A model generated the notes under the pieces. The model made no database searches, was not told the origin of the DNA, and saw only the letters and a list, made by a program, of their open reading frames with translations. This document shows positions 1-6,821 of a DNA stretch of 15,685 nt, in pieces. The position numbers and the translations under genes are program-made. Position 1 is the first letter of the stretch. Every line of letters starts with the position of its first letter. The stretch lies in NCBI GenBank assembly GCA_900757715.1, contig CAAEOZ010000074.1, positions 1 to 15,685 of the forward strand. Reading direction: 5' to 3'. Origin of the DNA: an uncultured Veillonella sp. (GTDB lineage Bacteria; Bacillota; Negativicutes; Veillonellales; Veillonellaceae).

Positions 1-1355
1 CATTTTTCAACGCCTTCGAAGGATTCAGCGATTTCTTCCAATTTAGATAAACGTTTTAAGTAGTTTTCTAATGTTTCTCGACGTGCTCCTGGACGGGCAG
101 CGGAGATAGCATCAGCGGCAGCTACTAATACAGCTTCTACAGTTTGGAACTCTTCATCACCATGATGAGCACCAATACAGTTAATTACTGCTGCACTTTC
201 ACGATATTTACGAGCCACATCAACACCGATTTGAACATGAGAACCTTCAAGTTCACGGTCTAATGCTTTACCAATATCATGAATCAAACCACCTCGTTTA
301 GCCAAAGTTACATCACAGCCTAGTTCAGCTGCCATTAAACCTGCTAAATGAGATACTTCAATGGAATGTTTCAATACGTTTTGACCATAACTAGTACGAT
401 ATTTCAAACGGCCTAAAATCTTAACAATTTCAGGATGTAAGCCGTGAACATCAGCTTCAAATGTCGCTTGTTCACCAGCCTCTTTAATAGTTTGGTCCAC
501 CTCTTTACGAGCTTTACCAACCATTTCTTCAATACGAGCTGGATGGATACGACCATCTACAATCAATTTTTCCAGCGCAATACGAGCCACTTCACGACGA
601 ATTGGATCGAAGCCGGAAAGAATAACTGCTTCTGGTGTGTCATCGATAATCAAATCAATACCTGTTAATGTTTCGAGTGCACGAATGTTACGACCTTCGC
701 GACCAATAATGCGCCCCTTCATTTCATCATTAGGCAATGCCACTACGGATACGGTAGTTTCCGCTACATGGTCAGCTGCACAACGTTGGATGGCAGAGGA
801 GATAATTTCTTTCGCTTTTTTCTCCGCTTCATCCTTAGCTTGCTGCTCCATTTCCTTAACCATAATCGCCGTTTCATGGCGAATTTCTTGTTCCACATTC
901 GTTAACAAGATATTTTTTGCTTCTTCGAACGTCATGCCAGAAATACGTTCCAATTCTGCCATTTGTTTTTCATACAAAGCTTCTACCTTTTCACGGCTTT
1001 GGGCTAAGTCAGCTTCTTTGCGATGTAAAGCTTCCTCTTTGTGCTCAATATTGTCTAATTTTTTATCCAAAGATTCTTCTTTTTGAAGAATACGACGTTC
1101 CATACGTTGAAGTTCAGAACGACGATCTTTATTTTCTCGTTCCACATCAGAACGGAGCTTATGAATTTCTTCTTTCGCTTCTAATAAAGCTTCTTTCTTT
1201 TTAGACTCAGCTGTGCGTTCACCATTTGCAATGATGCGTGCAGCCTCTTGCTCAGCTTGATTCAGTTTTCCTTCAGCAATATTTTTTCTTAAAAAATAGC
1301 CTACCCCTAGTCCAATCAGTACCATTACCACTGCAATTAGACTATACTCTAAAAT
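1..1355 (-). CDS. rny: Ribonuclease Y (partial, 3' end beyond the window)
   Basis: This encodes the membrane-anchored endoribonuclease that starts mRNA decay in many Firmicutes. About 450 codons are visible of a family that is usually near 515-520, so roughly 60 C-terminal residues lie off the left edge. Domains in order: one N-terminal membrane helix ending VGYFLRKN, a long charged coiled coil, a KH domain ([15 protein letters not shown]), then the HD domain with [10 protein letters not shown] and the metal-binding pair in [11 protein letters not shown]. The start is unusual. An in-frame TAA (1373-1371) closes the frame just upstream, and the only candidates before the membrane helix are GTG at 1364, which is buried inside the Shine-Dalgarno, and ATT at 1355, which has ideal spacing from AGGAGG. 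I chose ATT. The gene has its own promoter and is separate from recX. Family identity is certain; the start is inferred. Confidence 0.95.
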   Translation of the reverse strand, partial: MLEYSLIAVVMVLIGLGVGYFLRKNIAEGKLNQAEQEAARIIANGERTAESKKKEALLEAKEEIHKLRSDVERENKDRRSELQRMERRILQKEESLDKKLDNIEHKEEALHRKEADLAQSREKVEALYEKQMAELERISGMTFEEAKNILLTNVEQEIRHETAIMVKEMEQQAKDEAEKKAKEIISSAIQRCAADHVAETTVSVVALPNDEMKGRIIGREGRNIRALETLTGIDLIIDDTPEAVILSGFDPIRREVARIALEKLIVDGRIHPARIEEMVGKARKEVDQTIKEAGEQATFEADVHGLHPEIVKILGRLKYRTSYGQNVLKHSIEVSHLAGLMAAELGCDVTLAKRGGLIHDIGKALDRELEGSHVQIGVDVARKYRESAAVINCIGAHHGDEEFQTVEAVLVAAADAISAARPGARRETLENYLKRLSKLEEIAESFEGVEK

Positions 1356-1361
1356 TTCTTT

Positions 1362-1369
1362 CACCTCCT
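1362..1369 (-). promoter_or_regulatory. Strong Shine-Dalgarno of rny that decides the start
   Basis: On the minus strand the bases read AGGAGGTG. The only common start codon nearby in frame (GTG, 1364-1362) overlaps this motif and could not use it. The ATT codon at 1355-1353 sits 8 nt after AGGAGG. The next in-frame ATG would remove about half of the membrane anchor. Confidence 0.7.
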
Positions 1370-1370
1370 T

Positions 1371-1448
1371 TTAAGTTCTCAAAATTGAGCTTTCATGCTC
1401 CTTTTTATGCCCTTTATGCATTAAATTATCAATTAGCCATATCATCAT
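1371..1448 (-). other. Possible 25-codon upstream ORF in the rny leader
   Basis: An ATG-ATG pair at 1448-1443 opens a 25-codon frame whose TAA (1373-1371) lies directly against the rny Shine-Dalgarno. The predicted peptide begins MMIWLIDNLM and has a charged middle (HKGHKKEHE). No Shine-Dalgarno precedes it, and it would begin only about 17 nt after the predicted transcription start. It may be fortuitous; its position against the rny ribosome-binding site is the only reason to list it. Confidence 0.2.
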
Positions 1449-1471
1449 ATAAATAAATAAGGCTATTATTA

Positions 1472-1500
1472 ATTTTAGACTTCAAAGCCCTTTCTGTCAA
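1472..1500 (-). promoter_or_regulatory. Sigma-A/sigma-70-type promoter of rny
   Basis: Perfect -35 TTGACA (1500-1495), a 17-bp spacer and -10 TAAAAT (1477-1472, 5 of 6). Predicted transcription starts near 1465, giving a leader of about 110 nt before rny. It lies wholly in the recX-rny gap. No convincing terminator was found between recX and this promoter, so some read-through from recX is possible. Confidence 0.85.
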
Positions 1501-1539
1501 GATTTTACAAGCTTAGTAAGGCCTCTCAAAAAGCATAAT

Positions 1540-1983
1540 TTATTCATAAAAATCATTGCATACAATTTGAATTGTGCTTGTTGAGAAACCTCTGTATTTG
1601 AGAAAATTAAATACCTTTGCCCGAGGAGCCCGCTCTTCATTAAGAATAGAACCAAATTTTTTCTCTACCACCCGATAAGCAGCTTTTACCTCATCATAAG
1701 CAGAAATTTCTTGAGGAATCGCAAGTCCTCGAAGTTTCATTTTTTGCTTAATCACATAAGCACCGTATTTCTGTTCTTTCATCAAATAGGTTAATACTTG
1801 CTCAGATAAACGTTCATCATTAATATAATCATAATCTCTAAGGCGCTCAAGGACCCTCTCAATGATAGGGTCCTCGAATTGTTTACGTCTCATTTTTTGT
1901 GTCAGTTCATAAGAACTAAGAAAGCGTTGAGCTAGGAATCGATACGCTTGGTCCATAGCAGCTTGCATCGTTTCGTCACTCAT
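1540..1983 (-). CDS. recX: Regulatory protein RecX
   Basis: A 147-residue modulator of RecA. In studied bacteria RecX binds the RecA-ssDNA filament and alters its extension and ATPase activity. The all-helical RecX repeats are visible: a first module AYRFLAQRFLSSYEL-TQKMRRK (about residues 13-34), the conserved DYDYINDERLSEQVLTYL segment (about 50-67), then KYGAYVIKQKMKLRGL (about 72-87), and a third divergent module ending in FLKYRGFSTSTIQIVC. The length is normal for the short single-domain family. The ATG lies 2 bp after the recA stop and has no clear Shine-Dalgarno, so translational coupling to recA is likely; this would hold RecX well below RecA. Coexpression with recA is the usual arrangement. 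Confidence 0.92.
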   Translation of the reverse strand: MSDETMQAAMDQAYRFLAQRFLSSYELTQKMRRKQFEDPIIERVLERLRDYDYINDERLSEQVLTYLMKEQKYGAYVIKQKMKLRGLAIPQEISAYDEVKAAYRVVEKKFGSILNEERAPRAKVFNFLKYRGFSTSTIQIVCNDFYE

Positions 1984-1985
1984 GA

Positions 1986-3026
1986 TTATACTTCTTCAGT
2001 TACTTCTTCACCGATTACATCGATTTCTTCAGTACCAACAGCTAATGTATCACGAATAATGCGATCGATTTCATCAGCTATTTGTGGATTGTCTAGCAAG
2101 TATTGTTTAGCCGCTTCCTTACCTTGGCCCATACGTTCCCCATTATAAGAATACCAAGCACCAGATTTATTAATAATTTCCATATTTGTACCAATATCAA
2201 TAAGTGTGCCAGTTTTAGAAATACCTTCGCCATACATCAAATCAAATTCAGCGGTCTTAAATGGAGGTGCCACCTTATTTTTAACAACTTTGACTTTTGT
2301 GCGAGCACCAACATTTTCGTTATTTGCTTTGATCAATTCCCCTTTACGAACATCAAGACGCACAGAAGAATAGAATTTCAACGCACGACCACCAGTTGTT
2401 GTTTCAGGATTACCAAACATAACACCTACTTTTTCACGCAATTGGTTGATGAAGATAACAACTGTTTTGGATTTACTGATGATACCAGTCAATTTACGCA
2501 AGGCTTTACTCATCAAACGAGCTTGTAAGCCTACATGAGCGTCACCCATTTCACCATCAATTTCCGCTTTAGGTACCAATGCTGCTACGGAGTCAACTAC
2601 AACAATATCTACTGCACCACTGCGAACAAGGGCTTCTGTAATTTCAAGAGCTTGTTCTCCATTATCTGGTTGAGAAATCAACAAATTATTGATATCTACA
2701 CCCAAATTGCGAGCATATACAGGATCCATCGCATGCTCCGCATCAATAAATGCTGCAATGCCACCTTGTTTTTGAGCTTCTGCTACCGCGTGAAGAGCTA
2801 CTGTTGTTTTACCAGAAGATTCTGGACCATAGATTTCAATTACACGACCACGAGGAAAACCACCTACACCAACAGCAATATCGATAGCTAGAGAACCAGA
2901 GGAAATCACCTCTACATTCATGCGATCTGCCGCCTCACCAAGACGCATAATAGCACCTTTACCAAAATCTTTTTCAATTTGTTTTAATGCGTTATCCAAC
3001 GCTGCTTGTCTACCATCTACAGCCAT
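1986..3026 (-). CDS. recA: Recombinase RecA
   Basis: A full-length 346-residue RecA. It forms ATP-dependent filaments on single-stranded DNA, catalyses homologous pairing and strand exchange, and promotes LexA self-cleavage where LexA is present. Visible motifs: N-terminal polymerisation helix (residues 6-30), Walker [10 protein letters not shown] (67-75), the catalytic glutamate in FIDAEHAM (E97), Walker B IVVVD (141-145), FINQLRE (192-198), and the L2 DNA-binding loop with GNPETTTGG (about 205-213). The C-terminus is acidic, as usual. The ATG follows the cinA stop by 4 bp, with AAGGGG inside the cinA end as its likely ribosome-binding site. No promoter or LexA box was seen directly upstream, so transcription probably comes from cinA or further upstream. 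Confidence 0.99.
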   Translation of the reverse strand: MAVDGRQAALDNALKQIEKDFGKGAIMRLGEAADRMNVEVISSGSLAIDIAVGVGGFPRGRVIEIYGPESSGKTTVALHAVAEAQKQGGIAAFIDAEHAMDPVYARNLGVDINNLLISQPDNGEQALEITEALVRSGAVDIVVVDSVAALVPKAEIDGEMGDAHVGLQARLMSKALRKLTGIISKSKTVVIFINQLREKVGVMFGNPETTTGGRALKFYSSVRLDVRKGELIKANNENVGARTKVKVVKNKVAPPFKTAEFDLMYGEGISKTGTLIDIGTNMEIINKSGAWYSYNGERMGQGKEAAKQYLLDNPQIADEIDRIIRDTLAVGTEEIDVIGEEVTEEV

Positions 3027-3030
3027 TATT

Positions 3031-4278
3031 TTATTTCCCCTTTTCTGTTATATAAGTATAAACATAGTAAAGTGCTAGCTCTGCTGCACTTTGTCTAATA
3101 TCTTCTCGATTGCCAATTAAATTAGCTTTATGGGCTACCGTACCATGTGGACCAGTAACACCAAACCAAACAAGACCAACAGGCTTTTCTAGCGTACCGC
3201 CTCCAGGACCAGCTATGCCTGTCGTAGAAACAGCATATGTTGTTTGACCAACAATTCGTGCCCCCTCTGCCATAGCCTTAGCCACTTGCTCACTAACAGC
3301 ACCATACGCATCTAGCATATCTTGTGGTACACCTAAAACACGATGTTTCACATCATTACTATACGAGATGACACCGCCCATATAGTACTCACTACTACCA
3401 CTGACATTAGTAAGAAGCTTACCAACCAATCCTGATGTACAAGATTCAGCAGTACTAATAGTGCTGTGTTCCTTTAGCAAGGTACGGCCTAGTGTTTCCT
3501 CCATAGAAATCGTTAAGTCGCGTCCTACGCGAGAACCTAAACGCTCTCGTATGATTGCATTCCAAGGATTAAGTAGTTCTTGCGCCGCTTCTAATGTTTC
3601 AGCCTTAGCAGTGATGCGAACCTCAATGTAGCCCTTTTTAATGAGCAAAGCGATCGTCGGATTAGATTGCTTCTTAATGAGATCCATCAAGGTTCTTTCT
3701 AAATCAATTTCACGAATATCATATACACCATAACGATAAGATGTAACAACCCCTTGAGAACCAAATCGACCATTTAAATAAGGAACTACGCTCTCTTGAA
3801 ACATTCCCTTCATTTCTCCAGGAGGTCCAGGCAGAAGTATGTATGTAGTGTCACCATCTTCAACGACTACACCTGGTGCAACTCCAACAGTGTTATATAA
3901 TACCTTCGCCCCTTCTGGTAATTGTGCCTCTCGCCGACTCGCATCAGGTATAGTACGGTTTACACTTTTAAAAAACCGTTCAAGCTCATTCATGGCCTCT
4001 TGATTAAACACAATAGGTCTGCCAATTGAATCGGCAAGCACATTACGTGTAATATCACCCTGCGTAGGTCCTAACCCACCAGTACTAATAACGATATCAG
4101 CCCTTGTACTAGCGAGCTGAAAGACTTCAGCCATTCGTTTCGGATTATCACCTACCACTGATTGATGGGCAATGGTATATCCTAATTTATTTAACTCTTG
4201 TGCTAGCCATGATACATTCGTATTTACTGTATCACCTAGCAATAATTCTGAGCCTGTAGAAATAAGTTCTACAATCAT
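3031..4278 (-). CDS. cinA: CinA-type nicotinamide-nucleotide amidase / competence-damage protein
   Basis: A 415-residue two-domain protein. The N-terminal MoCF-like (COG1058) domain has TGSELLLGD (8-16), [11 protein letters not shown] (65-75) and LPGPPGEM (149-156). The C-terminal PncC domain has AESCTSG (277-283), which carries the presumed catalytic serine, and TGIAGPGGG (353-361). Family members hydrolyse nicotinamide mononucleotide to nicotinate mononucleotide, salvaging NAD cycle products; some CinA proteins also act on ADP-ribose. In naturally transformable Gram-positives cinA is cotranscribed with recA, as appears here (4-bp gap). The start is secure: GGAGGTGATC, a long match to the 16S anti-Shine-Dalgarno, ends 2 nt before the ATG. 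Its length and both active-site regions look intact. Confidence 0.95.
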   Translation of the reverse strand: MIVELISTGSELLLGDTVNTNVSWLAQELNKLGYTIAHQSVVGDNPKRMAEVFQLASTRADIVISTGGLGPTQGDITRNVLADSIGRPIVFNQEAMNELERFFKSVNRTIPDASRREAQLPEGAKVLYNTVGVAPGVVVEDGDTTYILLPGPPGEMKGMFQESVVPYLNGRFGSQGVVTSYRYGVYDIREIDLERTLMDLIKKQSNPTIALLIKKGYIEVRITAKAETLEAAQELLNPWNAIIRERLGSRVGRDLTISMEETLGRTLLKEHSTISTAESCTSGLVGKLLTNVSGSSEYYMGGVISYSNDVKHRVLGVPQDMLDAYGAVSEQVAKAMAEGARIVGQTTYAVSTTGIAGPGGGTLEKPVGLVWFGVTGPHGTVAHKANLIGNREDIRQSAAELALYYVYTYITEKGK

Positions 4279-4280
4279 CA

Positions 4281-4290
4281 GATCACCTCC
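4281..4290 (-). promoter_or_regulatory. Very strong Shine-Dalgarno of cinA
   Basis: The minus strand reads GGAGGTGATC, ten bases complementary to the expected 3' end of 16S rRNA, with 7 nt from GGAGG to the ATG. It is the strongest ribosome-binding site in the operon, stronger than that of recA immediately downstream. Confidence 0.8.
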
Positions 4291-4293
4291 ACA

Positions 4294-4309
4294 ATCGAAT
4301 GTATCGAAC
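4294..4309 (-). repeat. Short direct repeat in front of cinA-recA-recX
   Basis: On the plus strand ATCGAA occurs at 4294-4299 and 4303-4308, a 9-bp period, inside the 37-bp rimO-cinA gap. It partly resembles CGAAC half-sites of Gram-positive SOS boxes, but the halves are direct rather than inverted. Function unknown. Confidence 0.3.
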
Positions 4310-4315
4310 TGTGTA

Positions 4316-5662
4316 TTATTCTACAACCGTAGCTACTACATCATAAGCAAAGCCTTGCTCTACTTGTACCTTAAGAATATCACCAGGTTGAATGTCTTCA
4401 CCGCAGTCTTCAATGTACATATTACCATCTACATCAGGTGCTTGAGATTTCAATCGACCTTTTGCAAGCAATGTGTTATTCTCGCCTTCTTCGATTTCCT
4501 CTACCATCGCATAATCAATGGTACCTTCTAAATCGCGATTGTTCTCTTCAGAAATAGCAGCTTGGATGGACATAAGAACGTGATAACGCTCTTCTTTGAC
4601 CTCTTCTGGTATTTGGTCTTCACGAGCACCCGCTGGTGTGCCAGCCTCTTGAGAATATGTAAATACGCCCATGTTATCAAATTTGATTTCTTTTACAAAG
4701 TCACAAAGTTCCTCAAATTGTTCATCTGTTTCACCAGGAAATCCAACGATGATAGAGGTGCGCAATGTAATATGAGTCGGTGCATTTCTAATCTTCTTAA
4801 GTAAGCGTTCAATATCATTGCGATCATCTCGGCGATTCATTTGTTTCAAGATATCGTTATTAACATGTTGCAATGGAATATCTACATATTTACAAAGCTT
4901 TGGCTCATTAACGATAATATCTAACAATTCATCAGAAAAGAATGTCGGATATAGGTATAGCATGCGAATCCATTCTATGCCCTCTACAGTTGTTAATTCT
5001 TTTAACAATGTAGTCAACATTGGTTTACCATTATTAAGGTCAATACCATAACTAGTCGTATCTTGAGCGATAAGAACAATTTCCTTGACCCCTGTCGCAG
5101 CCAATCGTTCCACTTCAGCCTTAATAGACTTAACGGTACGACTACGAAAAGCGCCGCGAACCTTAGGAATAATACAAAATGTACACCCGTTATTACAGCC
5201 TTCTGCAATTTTAACATATGCACTATAACGAGGTGTGGTTTGAATACGAGGCATGCGCTCATCATAGATATTCGTAATATTTTCCATGATACAACTACGA
5301 TTGCCGTGCTCAATAGCATCAACTGCTACCATAACTTGATCCCATGCACCGGTACCAATTAATGCATCAATTTCAGGAATTTCTTGGAATAGTTCATCCT
5401 GATATTGTTGGCTAAGACAACCTGCTACAATAAGACCCTTACAAGCACCATCTTCCTTATATTGAGCAACCTCAAGGATGGTATTAATAGACTCAGCCTT
5501 AGCTTTCTCAATAAAAGTACAGGTATTTACAACGATAAGATCTGCTTCGCTTAGGTCCTCTGTAATTGAATAGCCATTATCTCGCAATAATCCTAACATT
5601 ACCTCTGTATCTACTAAATTTTTAGCACAACCTAGGCTAACATATCCTAATTTTTTCCCCAT
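4316..5662 (-). CDS. rimO: Ribosomal protein uS12 (Asp) methylthiotransferase RimO
   Basis: A 448-residue radical SAM enzyme that adds a beta-methylthio group to the conserved aspartate of ribosomal protein S12. Visible in order: the MTTase N-terminal domain with three cluster cysteines (SLGCAKN C12, NTCTF C48, AGCLSQQ C82), the radical SAM CxxxCxxC in EGCNNGCTFC (C156, C160, C163), conserved PLQHVNNDILKQMNRR and GFPGETDEQF, and a C-terminal TRAM domain (about 380-448). SLGCAKN followed by LVDTEVM is the RimO rather than MiaB signature. I chose the ATG at 5662 because AAAGGA precedes it by 6 nt; a GTG at 5680 gives a six-residue extension with no ribosome-binding site. It ends 37 bp before cinA. 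Confidence 0.95.
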   Translation of the reverse strand: MGKKLGYVSLGCAKNLVDTEVMLGLLRDNGYSITEDLSEADLIVVNTCTFIEKAKAESINTILEVAQYKEDGACKGLIVAGCLSQQYQDELFQEIPEIDALIGTGAWDQVMVAVDAIEHGNRSCIMENITNIYDERMPRIQTTPRYSAYVKIAEGCNNGCTFCIIPKVRGAFRSRTVKSIKAEVERLAATGVKEIVLIAQDTTSYGIDLNNGKPMLTTLLKELTTVEGIEWIRMLYLYPTFFSDELLDIIVNEPKLCKYVDIPLQHVNNDILKQMNRRDDRNDIERLLKKIRNAPTHITLRTSIIVGFPGETDEQFEELCDFVKEIKFDNMGVFTYSQEAGTPAGAREDQIPEEVKEERYHVLMSIQAAISEENNRDLEGTIDYAMVEEIEEGENNTLLAKGRLKSQAPDVDGNMYIEDCGEDIQPGDILKVQVEQGFAYDVVATVVE

Positions 5663-5721
5663 TCCATATCCTTTCGTCACTAGATTCTTTTTTATTTATT
5701 TCTTAGATTTATACAACTGAC

Positions 5722-6759
5722 TTAGTCCTTACGGAATCGTACCTGGCTAACCCAATGATTTAACAATAACTTTTTACCTTCTAGGGTATAACCACCATTC
5801 ACAGGCCATAACACTAAATCATGCCCTATAGAATCTTTTGGCTCATCCATCTCAGGATTAGTAAATATATAGGTAAAATTCTTTTCTACCATATATTTCG
5901 CCGTTTTAGAAGATAGTAACCAATTAATAAACTCTACACTATCTGCTTTATGTTTTGAATTTTTTAAAACGGCAGCACCAGTCACATAATAAGACGTACC
6001 ATCTTTAGGATAAATAATCTTAATTGGATACCCATGATGACTATATTGTGCCGCATCAGACAAGTTACCAATACCAATATTTGTCTCCCCTAGCGCAGTT
6101 AAGCGTATTGGAGTAGACAAAAATTTAGCATGTTGAACCACATGGGGCTTCAAACTATACAAGTATTCAAGAGCCTCTGGTTCCCCTTTGTACTCTACCA
6201 TATTGTATAGCAAATTGGCCGCATTCTGAGATGCTACAAAATCAGTCATAACGATAGACCAATCACCTTGTTTTCCCAATGTTTCCCATGTAGTAATATA
6301 TTTACCAATGCCATTATGGAAGGTATCATTCTGAACAAATACGATTGGATCGTACCAGAGACCAACCCAATAGCCATTTGGATCCTTTAGATTATCACGT
6401 ACCTCGTCAATACGTTCATTGACGATGGGCATATATTTACCTGCATTGGCACCAACTACGAGATTATCTTCAGAAGTTAGCACCAAATCACCAGAAGTAT
6501 CAGCCACGGTAGAAGCCGACCGTAGCGACATTTGTTCCTCTGTAAGAGGCATTACAGTAACTTTTACCTTTTGTTCCTCTTCATAACGCTCAGCAAGCAT
6601 AGCTGTCAAAGTATTAGGTAAGTCCGTATAGACTATAATTTCACCACGAATAGGCTCTTTGGCCTGTTCTATTTGTTCTTGTTGGTAAAAGTTTATACCA
6701 TAAATCAACATTCCTACCACAAATAATGCTAAGATGCTCGGAGCAATCCATCGTTTCAT
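5722..6759 (-). CDS. Membrane-anchored extracellular solute-binding protein, ferric-binding-like
   Basis: A 345-residue protein with one N-terminal hydrophobic helix (residues 5-24), then a periplasmic binding-protein fold: GEIIVYTDLPNTL (39-51), SGDLVLT, the family-typical DPNGYWVGLWYDPIVFVQND (about 111-130), GDWSIVMTDF, and a late ADSVEFINWLLSS. This resembles family 1/AfuA-FbpA iron(III) or related substrate-binding proteins. The protein has no cysteine at all, so it cannot be a lipoprotein, and no clear AXA signal-peptidase site was seen; the helix may remain as an anchor. No permease or ATPase gene is nearby. GGGAGG 5 nt before the ATG fixes the start. The substrate is unknown; iron is only a family-based guess. 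Confidence 0.75.
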   Translation of the reverse strand: MKRWIAPSILALFVVGMLIYGINFYQQEQIEQAKEPIRGEIIVYTDLPNTLTAMLAERYEEEQKVKVTVMPLTEEQMSLRSASTVADTSGDLVLTSEDNLVVGANAGKYMPIVNERIDEVRDNLKDPNGYWVGLWYDPIVFVQNDTFHNGIGKYITTWETLGKQGDWSIVMTDFVASQNAANLLYNMVEYKGEPEALEYLYSLKPHVVQHAKFLSTPIRLTALGETNIGIGNLSDAAQYSHHGYPIKIIYPKDGTSYYVTGAAVLKNSKHKADSVEFINWLLSSKTAKYMVEKNFTYIFTNPEMDEPKDSIGHDLVLWPVNGGYTLEGKKLLLNHWVSQVRFRKD

Positions 6760-6794
6760 ATATGCCTCCCATAAGACATAAAGTATCTTAAAAT

Positions 6795-6816
6795 GAGAGT
6801 AGCTAGAGCTACTCTC
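6795..6816 (-). terminator. Perfect 10-bp stem hairpin between the YgiQ-type and SBP genes
   Basis: The arms GAGAGTAGCT (6795-6804) and AGCTACTCTC (6807-6816) are exact inverted copies with a 2-nt spacer, which opens to a 4- to 6-nt loop in RNA. On the minus strand it is followed by ATTTTAAG, a poor U-tract. It lies just after the YgiQ-type stop and 35 bp before the SBP start. It could be a weak or partial terminator, or an mRNA-stabilising hairpin that sets the SBP-rimO-cinA-recA level relative to the upstream genes. Confidence 0.6.
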
Positions 6817-6821
6817 TAGGT

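Noticed and set aside
444..1456. Several plus-strand open frames of 70-150 codons opposite rny
   Set aside because: They lie antisense to a clear RNase Y frame, have no ribosome-binding sites and encode low-complexity Ser/Phe-rich peptides typical of antisense shadows.
4279..4318. LexA/SOS box in front of cinA-recA
   Set aside because: The CGAAC-like halves are direct repeats, not the inverted CGAAC-N4-GTTCG arrangement. No other match was found near recA, ftsK or rarA.
5014..5322. A 102-codon minus-strand frame inside rimO and an 88-codon one inside ftsK (10859-11125)
   Set aside because: They are alternate frames of well-conserved genes with no start signals and no recognisable domains.
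5681..5721. TATAAAT near 5711 as a rimO promoter
   Set aside because: The DNA is a 41-bp AT-rich gap and no -35 lies at an acceptable distance; rimO is more simply read through from the SBP gene.
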